Assembly (NCBI GenBank): GCA_023450335.1
Contig: JAEXHA010000175.1
Location: 1-25,258, forward strand
Source of the DNA: Actinomycetes bacterium
GTDB taxonomy: Bacteria > Actinomycetota > Actinomycetes > Actinomycetales > Microbacteriaceae
Length of the DNA stretch: 25,258 bases
Reading direction: 5' to 3'
The notes under the pieces were generated by a model. That model ran no database searches and had not been told where the DNA came from. It worked only from the letters and a program-made list of their open reading frames with translations. Within the stretch, counting starts at the first letter, position 1; the number at the start of each line of letters is the position of its first letter. Shown in pieces: positions 8,901-15,429 of this stretch. The position numbers were made by a program, and so were the translations under genes.

Positions 8901-9193
8901 AACCACTCGAAGTCGAAACCGAGATCGACTTCATCGACCCCGACGCCTTTGGTGACGGCGTCCCGCGCGTCATCATCTGCAAATTGGATGCCGTTTATCG
9001 ACGAGACTCGGGCCGCATCGAGATCGTCGACTGGAAGACCGGTCGTCCGCCGCGCACGCCGCGCGAGCGCGCCGACAGGATGATCCAGCTCGATCTTTAC
9101 CGGCGGGCGTACCACGCCAAGCACGGCGTTCCCCTCGACCAGATCGACGTGGCGCTGTTCTACGTGGCGGACGACCTGGTGCTGCGGGGCTGA
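5933..9193 (+). CDS. adnB: AdnB subunit of the AdnAB helicase-nuclease (active motor plus RecB-type nuclease)
   Basis: A 1086-residue subunit with all SF1A motor motifs intact: Walker A VVAGAGSGKTE (G37-T43), TFTRKAAGEL, motif II LLDEYQDTS (D318-Q321), motif III VGDPHQSIYGWRGA, LTVHGSKGLEWD and RLAYVAVTRARDRL. The C-terminal nuclease keeps D1019 (CKLDAV), D1033 and K1035 (IVDWKTGR) and the QLDLYRRAY helix. It should supply ATP-driven translocation and cut one strand, while AdnA cuts the other. I start at GTG 5933, which overlaps the adnA stop (GTGA). An upstream in-frame start at 5870 would add 21 residues lying inside adnA and is unlikely. The stop is one base from the stop of the convergent APH-fold gene, with no visible terminator between. 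Confidence 0.94.
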   Translation: MTISPQAIAAALGQFPPTDAQARVIAAPLRPTLVVAGAGSGKTETMASRVVWLVANGLVRRDQVLGLTFTRKAAGELAERIQRRLHRLSEFERRGLLTELPALHTAGRLEVFGRLEQAGAPEAARHAELDALGGSALTDPADALLERPQVATYNSFADAIVREHAVRVGRDAESAVLSESAAWLLMRRVVLDADDERLEVREEALSSIIDGALRIARDGTDNLVDLAELAAFPARFAAVAERPSTSARVTVYADVQKAVTTVGGLEVLVDLAREYAARKRRQGVIDFSDQVAGALEVVRGHTAVCDELRDRYRVVLLDEYQDTSVVQTDLLVTAFRDTPVMAVGDPHQSIYGWRGASAGNLGGFASAFSPSGKAERFALMTSWRNATRVLDAAGAVLAPLATTSPVPVEKLLPRPGAPEGVVEIAFDADVDAEADRVAAWFDDVRTQRAVAGNSTTGAVLFRSKKHMVRFADALGRRAVPHRILGLGGLLSTPEVVDVVAMLRVISDPRAGSSLLRLLSGPRWSIGLPDLRVLAELARRIGRHDAALQPLPPDILARRRASVDDDDASLIDALDFIRRHPADHGWLSDFTVAARDRLRDAGAVLAGLRQSATMPIPELVRLIELELRLDIELAANEARGPARTAGDQLRAFVDELHGFLATDDSGSLPSLLAWLDHAERLDEFAPRTEPPEEDVVQLLTVHGSKGLEWDAVAVVRFVEDELPARSQDSKAWLGFGVLPYEFRGDRQWLPELRWQAASAPTQQDLKAAWDTFAAEVKARQVEEERRLAYVAVTRARDRLLLTGSSWSGTKKPRGPSPFLREIAAALQIDLSDADPGDNPYEGHRRLLHWPIDPLGARREVVTRAADQVRTAQSRPPAQPSRDLELLLAERDQPMSRPVKPTRVPASRFKELADPDADHGRPMPERPYRQTRLGTLFHAWVEQRSGLTGQGPSLDDGLWDADDETGHLSAADADALTRLTENFLASEWADRQPLEVETEIDFIDPDAFGDGVPRVIICKLDAVYRRDSGRIEIVDWKTGRPPRTPRERADRMIQLDLYRRAYHAKHGVPLDQIDVALFYVADDLVLRG

Positions 9194-9194
9194 G

Positions 9195-10433
9195 TCAGGC
9201 TGTCCCCGTCCACCGGCGCAGGGCGTTGCGCGCGGCTTCGTCCAGCTCGTCGCGATCGGGCCCCGGTTCTTCGGGGCTCTGGCCGCCCGGCGTGTCAGAC
9301 GGCGCCGCGGAGGGGCGCGGCGACCACTCCGACAGCTCGATCGGCACCGTTTCCACGTCGCCGGTCGGCTCGTCGTCGGTGAACAGGTCGCTCATGTCGG
9401 GGTGGTACGCATCGGTCTGCATCGACGTGTCGACCTCTGCCGCCGTGTCGCGCACCCGCTCGCGCGCGGCGAAGGCGTCATCCGCGGTCACCGGGGGCGA
9501 ATCGATCGGCGGCTCGTCGCGCACGTTCTCGTCCAGCGCCTCCAGAAGCGACACCGCGTCGGCGACGATGTCATCGGCGCCGGTGGTGTGGCCGTGCACA
9601 AGCCAACGGGCGAACTCGAGCTCGGCGTGAAGCCGCGCGCGCTCGGCCAGCAGCGCATCGGGGGCCCGGTGGGTCGTGGCGGTGTACGCGGCCAGCACGT
9701 CATCGCGCGCATCGGGTGCGGTGGCAAGCCACCGCAGATCGACCGCGGGGTCGCCGGCGCTCAGGCCGCCCCACGTGAGCAGGCCCGTCACCGTGGGCAC
9801 GCCGTCCTCGTCGTCGGTGAGCACGAACGAGCCGGGCTCGACACCACCGAGCACGACCGTCGTCTCGAAGCGCCACAGGGACTCGGACGCCAGCGCGGCA
9901 CTCCACCGGCGCAACAGCCCGAACGGCAGGCGGCCGGTCGCCTCGGCGCGGTCGAGGAGCCTCTCGGCCTCGTCGCGCACCTGATCGGCGGCGAGGACGG
10001 GCAGGCCGGCGTCGCGGACCACCGCGACGGACAGGTCATGGATGCTGGCGAGGGCCGCGCCGATGGTGGTGGCCACGCCCCGCCCGGGAGGAATGTGTGC
10101 GGCATCGACGCGGTATCCCGGAAGCAGCGACTGGACGAGCGCGTGGACGCCGTCGACGGTGGTCTCGCCCAGCACGTCCGGGGCGGTGAACGGCAGGACG
10201 CCGCGCACGCCGGCCGACAGTGCCCGCAGCGCGCGGATCTCGGCACGCAGCTCGGCGTCGGCCTCCGCATCCGCCGGAACACGCACCACGACCTGGCGAT
10301 CGTCGTCCAGCGTCGCGATCGCGCTGTCGTACCGGCCCGATGATCCTTCCGTCAGCGGGCTGACCCTCACGACCCCGGCATCGGGAAGGGCGGAGGTCAC
10401 CGACGCGGCTAAAGTGAGGGGTGAGCGTGCCAT
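9195..10433 (-). CDS. APH/ChoK-fold phosphotransferase-like protein, probably a pseudokinase
   Basis: A 412-residue protein with an aminoglycoside-phosphotransferase-like fold over residues about 1-310 and an acidic, Pro/Ser-rich, probably disordered tail (about 310-412). Recognisable landmarks are the strand VVVRVP, a HDLS helix, and TGLLTWGGLSAGDPAVDL, which matches the conserved GDPxxDL segment. The catalytic positions are replaced: the beta-3 Lys is R51, the HGD triplet is L195-G196-G197, the Asn of HxDxxxxN is S202, and the metal-binding Asp before Trp is T220. ATP-dependent phosphotransfer therefore looks unlikely; a binding or regulatory role is an inference. It should not be called an antibiotic-resistance gene. 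The frame is open far upstream, but ATG 10433 fits both the fold and the leaderless promoter. Confidence 0.8.
   Translation of the reverse strand: MARSPLTLAASVTSALPDAGVVRVSPLTEGSSGRYDSAIATLDDDRQVVVRVPADAEADAELRAEIRALRALSAGVRGVLPFTAPDVLGETTVDGVHALVQSLLPGYRVDAAHIPPGRGVATTIGAALASIHDLSVAVVRDAGLPVLAADQVRDEAERLLDRAEATGRLPFGLLRRWSAALASESLWRFETTVVLGGVEPGSFVLTDDEDGVPTVTGLLTWGGLSAGDPAVDLRWLATAPDARDDVLAAYTATTHRAPDALLAERARLHAELEFARWLVHGHTTGADDIVADAVSLLEALDENVRDEPPIDSPPVTADDAFAARERVRDTAAEVDTSMQTDAYHPDMSDLFTDDEPTGDVETVPIELSEWSPRPSAAPSDTPGGQSPEEPGPDRDELDEAARNALRRWTGTA
10410..10415 (+). promoter_or_regulatory. Candidate -10 element for the nudC-uvrD2 operon
   Basis: TAAAGT on the plus strand, predicting a start near 10421 and a leader of about 75 nt to the nudC ATG. 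It lies inside the first codons of the divergent APH-fold gene. No -35 is clear. Confidence 0.35.
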
Positions 10434-10440
10434 GACCCCC

Positions 10441-10446
10441 AGGGTA
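10441..10446 (-). promoter_or_regulatory. -10 element of a probable leaderless promoter for the APH-fold gene
   Basis: TACCCT on the minus strand, seven bases before the ATG at 10433. The intervening GGGGG is a weak ribosome-site alternative. Confidence 0.4.
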
Positions 10447-10497
10447 GGCGGGCGATGCCCCGCGAGCGCGCGCCACGCCCGGCAAGAGAGGTCCTCG

Positions 10498-11403
10498 ATG
10501 ACGCCGACACCGGCATCCCCGTTGCCCGCCCTCGCGCGGGACGGGATCGACCGTGCCGCAGGCGAGCGGTCCAGCGACCGGCTCGTCGAGCGGCTCCGCG
10601 CCGACCCGACCACCCGCGTGCTGTGCGTGCACGGCGACCGTGCGCCGCTGCTGCCGGACGGCCGGCTGCACACCGTGACCCCCGTCGACGTCGCCGGTGA
10701 CGCCGAGTGGGGATTTCTGGGCCGATCGCCCGAAGGCGACGGCATCCTGGTGGCCGCCCTCGGTGCTGACGCGGCGCCGCCGGTCGCCGCGGACCGGTGG
10801 GAGTCGTTGCGCGCTGTCGGGGGCGACCTGGCGCCGGTGGAGGCCGGACTGTTCGTCGAGGCGCTGTGCCTGGGTCGCTGGTTGCGCGAGGCGTCGTTCT
10901 GCCCGGGGTGCGGGCAGCGCATGCAGCTGCGCAGTGCGGGCTGGTCGCGCACCTGCCCGGCCTGCGTCACCGAGCACTTTCCGCGCACCGACCCGGCCGT
11001 GATCGTGGCGATCACCAGCGCCGACGGCGAGCGGGTGCTGCTGGGGCAGAACGCGCTGTGGGTGGACCGCAATATGTTCTCTGCGTTCGCCGGCTTCGTC
11101 GAGGCGGGGGAGTCGCTGGAGTCGGCACTCGTGCGCGAGCTGCTCGAAGAAGCCGGCGTCGAGGTGACCGACCTGCGGTACCAGAGCTCGCAATCGTGGC
11201 CCTACCCGCGGTCGCTCATGCTCGGGTTCTACGCCACCGTTCGCGACGAGCAGGCGGCGCGTCCCGACGGGGAGGAGATCGTCGCCACGCGCTGGTTCAC
11301 CCGCGCTGAGATCGCCGCGGGCCTGCGCGGCGAGGCCGACTTCGCGCTCCCCGCCGCGTCGTCGATCGCCCACACCCTGATCCGGAACTGGCTGGACGCA
11401 TGA
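10498..11403 (+). CDS. nudC: NADH pyrophosphatase (NAD+ diphosphatase), Nudix family
   Basis: A 301-residue enzyme that hydrolyses NADH/NAD+ to the mononucleotides; NudC homologues also remove NAD caps from RNA. The C-terminal Nudix domain carries the full box GX5EX7REUXEEXGU at 199-221 (G199, R213-E214, E217-E218). Downstream is SQSWPYPRS, a variant of the SQPWPFPxS signature that separates NADH pyrophosphatases from other Nudix enzymes. A zinc ribbon precedes it: C135 and C138 (CPGC), C153 and C156 (CPAC). The start is the ATG at 10498, preceded by AGAGAGG at good spacing. The frame stays open upstream, but that part is antisense to the divergent gene. The stop overlaps the uvrD2 start as ATGA, so the two are translationally coupled. 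Confidence 0.95.
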   Translation: MTPTPASPLPALARDGIDRAAGERSSDRLVERLRADPTTRVLCVHGDRAPLLPDGRLHTVTPVDVAGDAEWGFLGRSPEGDGILVAALGADAAPPVAADRWESLRAVGGDLAPVEAGLFVEALCLGRWLREASFCPGCGQRMQLRSAGWSRTCPACVTEHFPRTDPAVIVAITSADGERVLLGQNALWVDRNMFSAFAGFVEAGESLESALVRELLEEAGVEVTDLRYQSSQSWPYPRSLMLGFYATVRDEQAARPDGEEIVATRWFTRAEIAAGLRGEADFALPAASSIAHTLIRNWLDA

Positions 11404-13112
11404 TCGATCGCTCGCTCGTCGGACTCGACGATCGGCAACGCGAGGCCGCGTCGGCGCTGCGCGGGCCGGTGTGCGTGCTCGCCGGCGCCGGCACCGGCAA
11501 GACCCGGGTCATCACGCACCGCATCGCCCACGGGGTCGATACCGGGGCGTACTCGCCGGGACGGGTCATGGCGGTGACCTTCACGACCAAGGCGGCCGGC
11601 GAGATGCGCGGTCGCCTGCGGGCGCTCGGGGTCCCGGGCGTGGCGGCGCGGACCTTCCACGCCGCGGCCCTCGCGCAGCTGAACTTCTTCTGGCCGCAGG
11701 TGGCCGGCGACGCGGCACCGGCCATCGTGGGCAGCAAGGTCGCGCTGCTGGGGCAGGCCGCCGACGCGCTGGGGCTGCGACTGGACGCGCCGACGCTGCG
11801 CGATGTGGCCGGCCGGATCGAGTCGCGAAAGGTGTCGATGCGGACGATCGCTGCGGATGCCGCGGCGCGGCCGCATGGTCTGCCCGGTGTCGAGCTCACC
11901 GCACTGATGGACCTGCAGCGAGCCTATGAGCAGGTCAAGGATCAACGCCGCCAGCTCGACTTCGAGGATGTGCTGCTGGCGTGCGCGGGCATGCTCGAAT
12001 CCGAGCCTCGCGTGCTCGCCGCCGTCCGCGAGCAGTACCGTCATTTCACCGTCGACGAGTTCCAGGACGTGTCACCGGTGCAGCACCGCCTGCTGGAACT
12101 GTGGGTCGGGGAGCGCGGCGACCTGTGCGTGGTGGGGGACGCCAGCCAGACGGTGTACTCGTTCGCCGGCGCCGACCCGCGGTACCTGCTGGACTTCCCG
12201 GTACGGCATCCCGAGGCGAAGGTGGTCCGGCTCGAGCGCAACTACCGGTCCGACGCCGCGGTGCTGCGCGTCGCGAACGCGCTGATGCGGGGCCGCCCCG
12301 GGGCGCTTGAGCTCGTGTCGGCCGATGCGCCCGGACCCACGCCCACGGTGACCGCATACGGCGACGACGCGGCCGAAGCGGCCGGCGTGGCCGCCCGCAT
12401 CGCAGCCGCCGTCGACGACGGGGTCGACCCCCGGCGGATCGCCGTGCTGTATCGCGCCAACGCGCAGTCGGCTCCCTTGCTGTCGGCGCTGGCCGCACGC
12501 GGCGTGGCGGCCACGGTGCTGGGGGGCAAGCGGTTCTTCGACCTGCCCGAGGTGCGTCAGGCGCTGCTGGCGCTGCGGGGCGCGGCGGTGGCGCCGCTGG
12601 AGACGTCCTTCGAAGCCACGGTCCGCGATGTGCTGCGCTCGCTCGGCTTCACCGACGACGCACCGCCGGCCGGTGGCGCGCTGCGCGATGCGTGGGAGGC
12701 CCGAGCCGCACTCATGCGACTCGCGGAGGAGGCTCCGCCCGGGGCCACGCTGCGGTCGTTCACCGACGATCTGATGGCGCGGGCCAAGGACCAGCACGAG
12801 CCGTCCTTGCGGACCGTGACCCTCGCCACCCTGCACGCGGCCAAGGGGCTGGAATGGGACCACGTGCATCTGGTGGGGATGAGCGAGGGGCTGCTGCCGA
12901 TCTCCTACGCGACGACCTTCGATGCCATCGACGAGGAGCGGCGTCTGGCCTACGTGGGGGTCACTCGCGCGGCGCGGACGCTGTCGGTGTCGTGGGCCCA
13001 GACGAGCGGGGGACGGCCGCGTCAGCGGTCGCGATTCCTTCAAGAGATCGGCACGGACATCGCGGATGCACGCGATGCGCGTGCCACCGCCGCCGGCCGG
13101 TCGCGCCGCTGA
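11400..13112 (+). CDS. uvrD2: UvrD2-type SF1A ATP-dependent DNA helicase, short form
   Basis: A 570-residue 3'-5' SF1A helicase with a complete motor: Walker A LAGAGTGKTRVI (about 27-38), TFTTKAAGEM, motif II VDEFQDVS, motif III VVGDASQTVYSFAGA, LERNYRSD, TLHAAKGLEWDHV and RRLAYVGVTRAARTL. The companion nudC and the SQTVYSF form of motif III fit the UvrD2 group. M. tuberculosis UvrD2 (about 700 residues) continues into an HRDC domain and a tetracysteine zinc motif; here the protein stops about 25 residues after the core (RSRFLQEIG), so both are missing. The ATG at 11400 overlaps the nudC stop. Its last 152 bases lie opposite the 3' end of the convergent E1-like gene. Confidence 0.92.
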   Translation: MIDRSLVGLDDRQREAASALRGPVCVLAGAGTGKTRVITHRIAHGVDTGAYSPGRVMAVTFTTKAAGEMRGRLRALGVPGVAARTFHAAALAQLNFFWPQVAGDAAPAIVGSKVALLGQAADALGLRLDAPTLRDVAGRIESRKVSMRTIAADAAARPHGLPGVELTALMDLQRAYEQVKDQRRQLDFEDVLLACAGMLESEPRVLAAVREQYRHFTVDEFQDVSPVQHRLLELWVGERGDLCVVGDASQTVYSFAGADPRYLLDFPVRHPEAKVVRLERNYRSDAAVLRVANALMRGRPGALELVSADAPGPTPTVTAYGDDAAEAAGVAARIAAAVDDGVDPRRIAVLYRANAQSAPLLSALAARGVAATVLGGKRFFDLPEVRQALLALRGAAVAPLETSFEATVRDVLRSLGFTDDAPPAGGALRDAWEARAALMRLAEEAPPGATLRSFTDDLMARAKDQHEPSLRTVTLATLHAAKGLEWDHVHLVGMSEGLLPISYATTFDAIDEERRLAYVGVTRAARTLSVSWAQTSGGRPRQRSRFLQEIGTDIADARDARATAAGRSRR

Positions 13113-13815
13113 CGACCACCGACCGGGTCGGAGCGGTCGCTCCGGCGTGGAGCAGTCGTGCTGCGAGCAGTCCGGATTCGATGAGCAGCGGTCGGGCTGT
13201 GTCGGCGGTGGCCCGCGCGAGCAGCTGCGAGGCGATGAGCGGCCAATCGGGATCGTCGTCGGTGCGGTGCGCATGCAGGCATGCGAGGCACGCCGTCTGC
13301 CCGGGGATCACGGTCGGGCCGACCGTCACACGGTCACCGGCGAGCAGGATCGGCAGATGTGTGACGTCGGCGGCCATAAGCCGGGCCGCCCGCCGCGGAT
13401 CGACGAGGTGAGAGGCGACCGATACCAGCGGCAGGGCTGCGTCGACGGTGTCGCACTCCCACGCAGTGACGGACTCGACCGCGATGTCGCTGCTCTCGAG
13501 CGCGCCCAGCAGCGTGTCGCGGTCGCCCGTGCACAAGTCACCGGGCACCTCGACGCGCACCTTCAGCTCGGCCGGCTGCTGCGGACTGAGGACATCGGCC
13601 AGCCGGTCGACGAACGCCTGCACCTCGCGTGGATCGGCGCCGTAGGCGGTGGCGAGCGGGATGAGGACGGCATCGGGGATGCCATCGACCAATGCGTCCA
13701 GCAGCTGCTCCTGCCAGCCGGTGACGTCGTCCAGCTGCGTGCGCGCGTCCGCGCCGAGACGGATGCTCGACGGGGTGCGCCACAGGGGAGGATGCGAGGG
13801 GGCCAGACGCAGCAT
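12961..13815 (-). CDS. Orphan E1/ThiF-like 'cyclodehydratase' (TOMM leader-binding type) protein
   Basis: A 284-residue protein resembling the E1-like partner of YcaO cyclodehydratases. The signature is VGPTVIPGQTACLACLHAHRTDDDPDWP, close to the PLxxPGxxxCxxCLxxHRxxRDPxWP of that family (ocin_ThiF-like), with HPRCPCR near the end. C176/C179 and C253/C255 would form a structural zinc site. No adenylation Gly-rich loop is evident at the N-terminus, and no YcaO, precursor peptide or dehydrogenase lies in the window. The role is unknown; peptide recognition is an inference. Starts at ATG 13815; GTG 13860 would add 15 residues. Neither has a strong Shine-Dalgarno. It follows the Zincin_2 gene by 95 bp on the same strand. 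The 3' end, including CPC, overlaps uvrD2. Confidence 0.8.
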   Translation of the reverse strand: MLRLAPSHPPLWRTPSSIRLGADARTQLDDVTGWQEQLLDALVDGIPDAVLIPLATAYGADPREVQAFVDRLADVLSPQQPAELKVRVEVPGDLCTGDRDTLLGALESSDIAVESVTAWECDTVDAALPLVSVASHLVDPRRAARLMAADVTHLPILLAGDRVTVGPTVIPGQTACLACLHAHRTDDDPDWPLIASQLLARATADTARPLLIESGLLAARLLHAGATAPTRSVVVSGATGRRRWHAHRVHPRCPCRSLEGIATADAAVPRSSGPTTPTASAPRE

Positions 13816-13910
13816 GTGGCGATTCTTGCGGGTGGGCGCCGGCGTGTCGGCGTTATCCACAGCCGATCGTCGTCACCGGGCCGCGTGGCCGCCTGGGGAG
13901 GAGGTGCGCC

Positions 13911-15305
13911 TCAGACGGGGCGCGGGTCGTCGGGGTGATCCGGCTCGTCGGGAACCTCCGAAGCGCCACCGGTCGCGTCATCGGCGGCGGACTTCAGCAG
14001 GGCGTCCAGCGCATCGTCCATGGCGTCGCGGGGCGGTGCCTCGCCGCGGCCGCGCGCCTGCAGACGCGTGATGAGACCGGCGGGGTCGTCGATGTCATCG
14101 GGTCCGGGCATGAGGTCGGGGTAGTCCCACAGCGCATCGCGTTCGGGGATTCCCACCGCATCGGTCACCGCGCGCCACATCTGTGCGGCCTCGCGCAGCC
14201 GGCGCGGGCGCAGCTCGAGTCCGACCAGCGACCCCATGGCCTGTTCTGCCGGGCCTCCCACCGCGCGCCGGCGCCGCACGGCCTCGGCGATGCGACCCGA
14301 CGCGGGCAGGCGCGAGGTGGCGTCCGCGGTGACGACATCGACCCAGCCCTCGACGGTGGCCAGCAGGTTCTCGAGCCGCTGCAGCGCGAGGGTCTGCGCC
14401 TCGGTGCGCTGCGGCAGCAGGGCACCGCTCTCGATGGCGGTGCGCAGCTCGTCGGGCGAGGACGGGTCGAAGCGGGCCGCGAGGTCTTCGAGCGCCGACA
14501 TATCGACGTGGATGCCGCGGGCGAACTCCGTCACCTGCGAGATCAGGTGCAGGCGCAGCCATCGGGCGTGGCGGAACAGCCGCGCGTGGGCGAGCTCGCG
14601 GGTGGCCAGGTACAGGGCCAGCTGGTCGTGCTCGATCTCGAGGTCGCGGCCGAAGTCATCGAAGTTCTGCGGCAGGATGGCGGCGTCGCCGTCGGGCATG
14701 ACCGGAATGCCCACGTCGCCGCCGGAGACCACCTCCTGTGACAGCCGCCCGATCACTCCACCCAGCTGTGCGGCGAACAGCGAGCCGCCGACGGTGCGCA
14801 TGAACTTCCCGGCGCCGGCGATCGCGCTCTTCATCTCCTCCGGGGTCTGCGAGTCGATCGCGGCGGTGAGCGCGTCGGCGATGGAGGTCGCCACCGGCTC
14901 AGCCAGTTCCTGCCACACCGGCAGCGTGGCATCCACCCACTGCCCCCGGGTGACCGCGCGGGGCGAGGTGCCCAGGTCCGACACGGTCGTCGCCTCGCTC
15001 AGCCACAGCGTCGCCAGGGCGAACGCCTGGTCGAAGTCCTGCCGCTGCCCGGAGGCGATGCCGTGACCGTCGCGGTTGGCCAGATGCAGCGCCTGGGTGC
15101 GCGCAGCGCCCCAGTCGATGCCCTCGGCGCCCGACGTGAACGCCGTCTGCATCTGCCGCAGCACCTGCTGCATCATCGCCGGGTCCACGCCCAGACCGCG
15201 CAACTGCTCGAGCTGCTCCGGTCCGAGCATGCCGCCCGAGCCGCCGAGCAAGCCGCGCAGCAGCTCCTCGAAATCATCGTTGTCGGGGCGGTCCTCATCG
15301 GTCAT
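13911..15305 (-). CDS. Zincin_2 / DUF2342-type putative zinc-dependent metalloprotease
   Basis: A 464-residue protein of the actinobacterial Zincin_2 family (Rv3195-like, annotated elsewhere as zinc-dependent metalloprotease or putative hydrolase). Family landmarks are the acidic N-terminus with a Gly-rich LLRGLLGGSGGM stretch, the central ALYLATRELAHARLF segment, and the C-terminal EAVRRRRAVGGPAEQAMGSLVGLELRPRRL block. In place of the canonical HExxH the helix reads R236-E237-L238-A239-H240. I recall RExAH as typical of the family, so protease activity is uncertain rather than lost here specifically. No signal peptide is seen. ATG 15305 has AAAGG eight bases upstream. Divergent from the PDZ-Lon gene and first of a minus-strand pair with the E1-like gene. 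Confidence 0.88.
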   Translation of the reverse strand: MTDEDRPDNDDFEELLRGLLGGSGGMLGPEQLEQLRGLGVDPAMMQQVLRQMQTAFTSGAEGIDWGAARTQALHLANRDGHGIASGQRQDFDQAFALATLWLSEATTVSDLGTSPRAVTRGQWVDATLPVWQELAEPVATSIADALTAAIDSQTPEEMKSAIAGAGKFMRTVGGSLFAAQLGGVIGRLSQEVVSGGDVGIPVMPDGDAAILPQNFDDFGRDLEIEHDQLALYLATRELAHARLFRHARWLRLHLISQVTEFARGIHVDMSALEDLAARFDPSSPDELRTAIESGALLPQRTEAQTLALQRLENLLATVEGWVDVVTADATSRLPASGRIAEAVRRRRAVGGPAEQAMGSLVGLELRPRRLREAAQMWRAVTDAVGIPERDALWDYPDLMPGPDDIDDPAGLITRLQARGRGEAPPRDAMDDALDALLKSAADDATGGASEVPDEPDHPDDPRPV

Positions 15306-15343
15306 GGCGGGAGCCTTTCAGCAAAGTGACGACGTCGCGCTCT

Positions 15344-15349
15344 ACGCTA
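15344..15349 (-). promoter_or_regulatory. Candidate -10 for the Zincin_2 gene, overlapping a plus-strand -10 for the PDZ-Lon gene
   Basis: TAGCGT on the minus strand and TACGCT on the plus strand (15343-15348) share bases, so the two divergent promoters could compete for polymerase. The minus-strand leader would be about 30 nt with its own AAAGG Shine-Dalgarno; the plus-strand leader about 75 nt. Confidence 0.35.
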
Positions 15350-15397
15350 GTTCAACGTCCCACCCCCGATCCCGGCGCTCGGCCGACCCGCTTACGC

Positions 15398-15413
15398 CGG
15401 TCGCGAACGACCG
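15398..15413 (+). promoter_or_regulatory. Small hairpin just upstream of the PDZ-Lon Shine-Dalgarno
   Basis: CGGTCG and CGACCG pair around a CGAA loop in the leader, ending two bases before GAGGAAGG. It could influence ribosome access, but such short stems are common at this GC content. Confidence 0.25.
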
Positions 15414-15429
15414 ATGAGGAAGGCCAGCT

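Noticed and set aside
9195..10433. Aminoglycoside or macrolide phosphotransferase resistance gene
   Set aside because: The fold is right, but the catalytic Asp, Asn, metal Asp and beta-3 Lys are all replaced, and the location is core chromosome.
10421..10435. Four-codon upstream reading frame (GTG to TGA) near the predicted nudC transcription start
   Set aside because: Too short and too weakly supported; the -10 spacing is five bases and the region overlaps the divergent gene.
12961..13860. Complete TOMM (thiazole/oxazole peptide) biosynthetic cluster
   Set aside because: Only the E1-like partner is visible; no YcaO, dehydrogenase or Cys/Ser-rich precursor peptide was found in the window.
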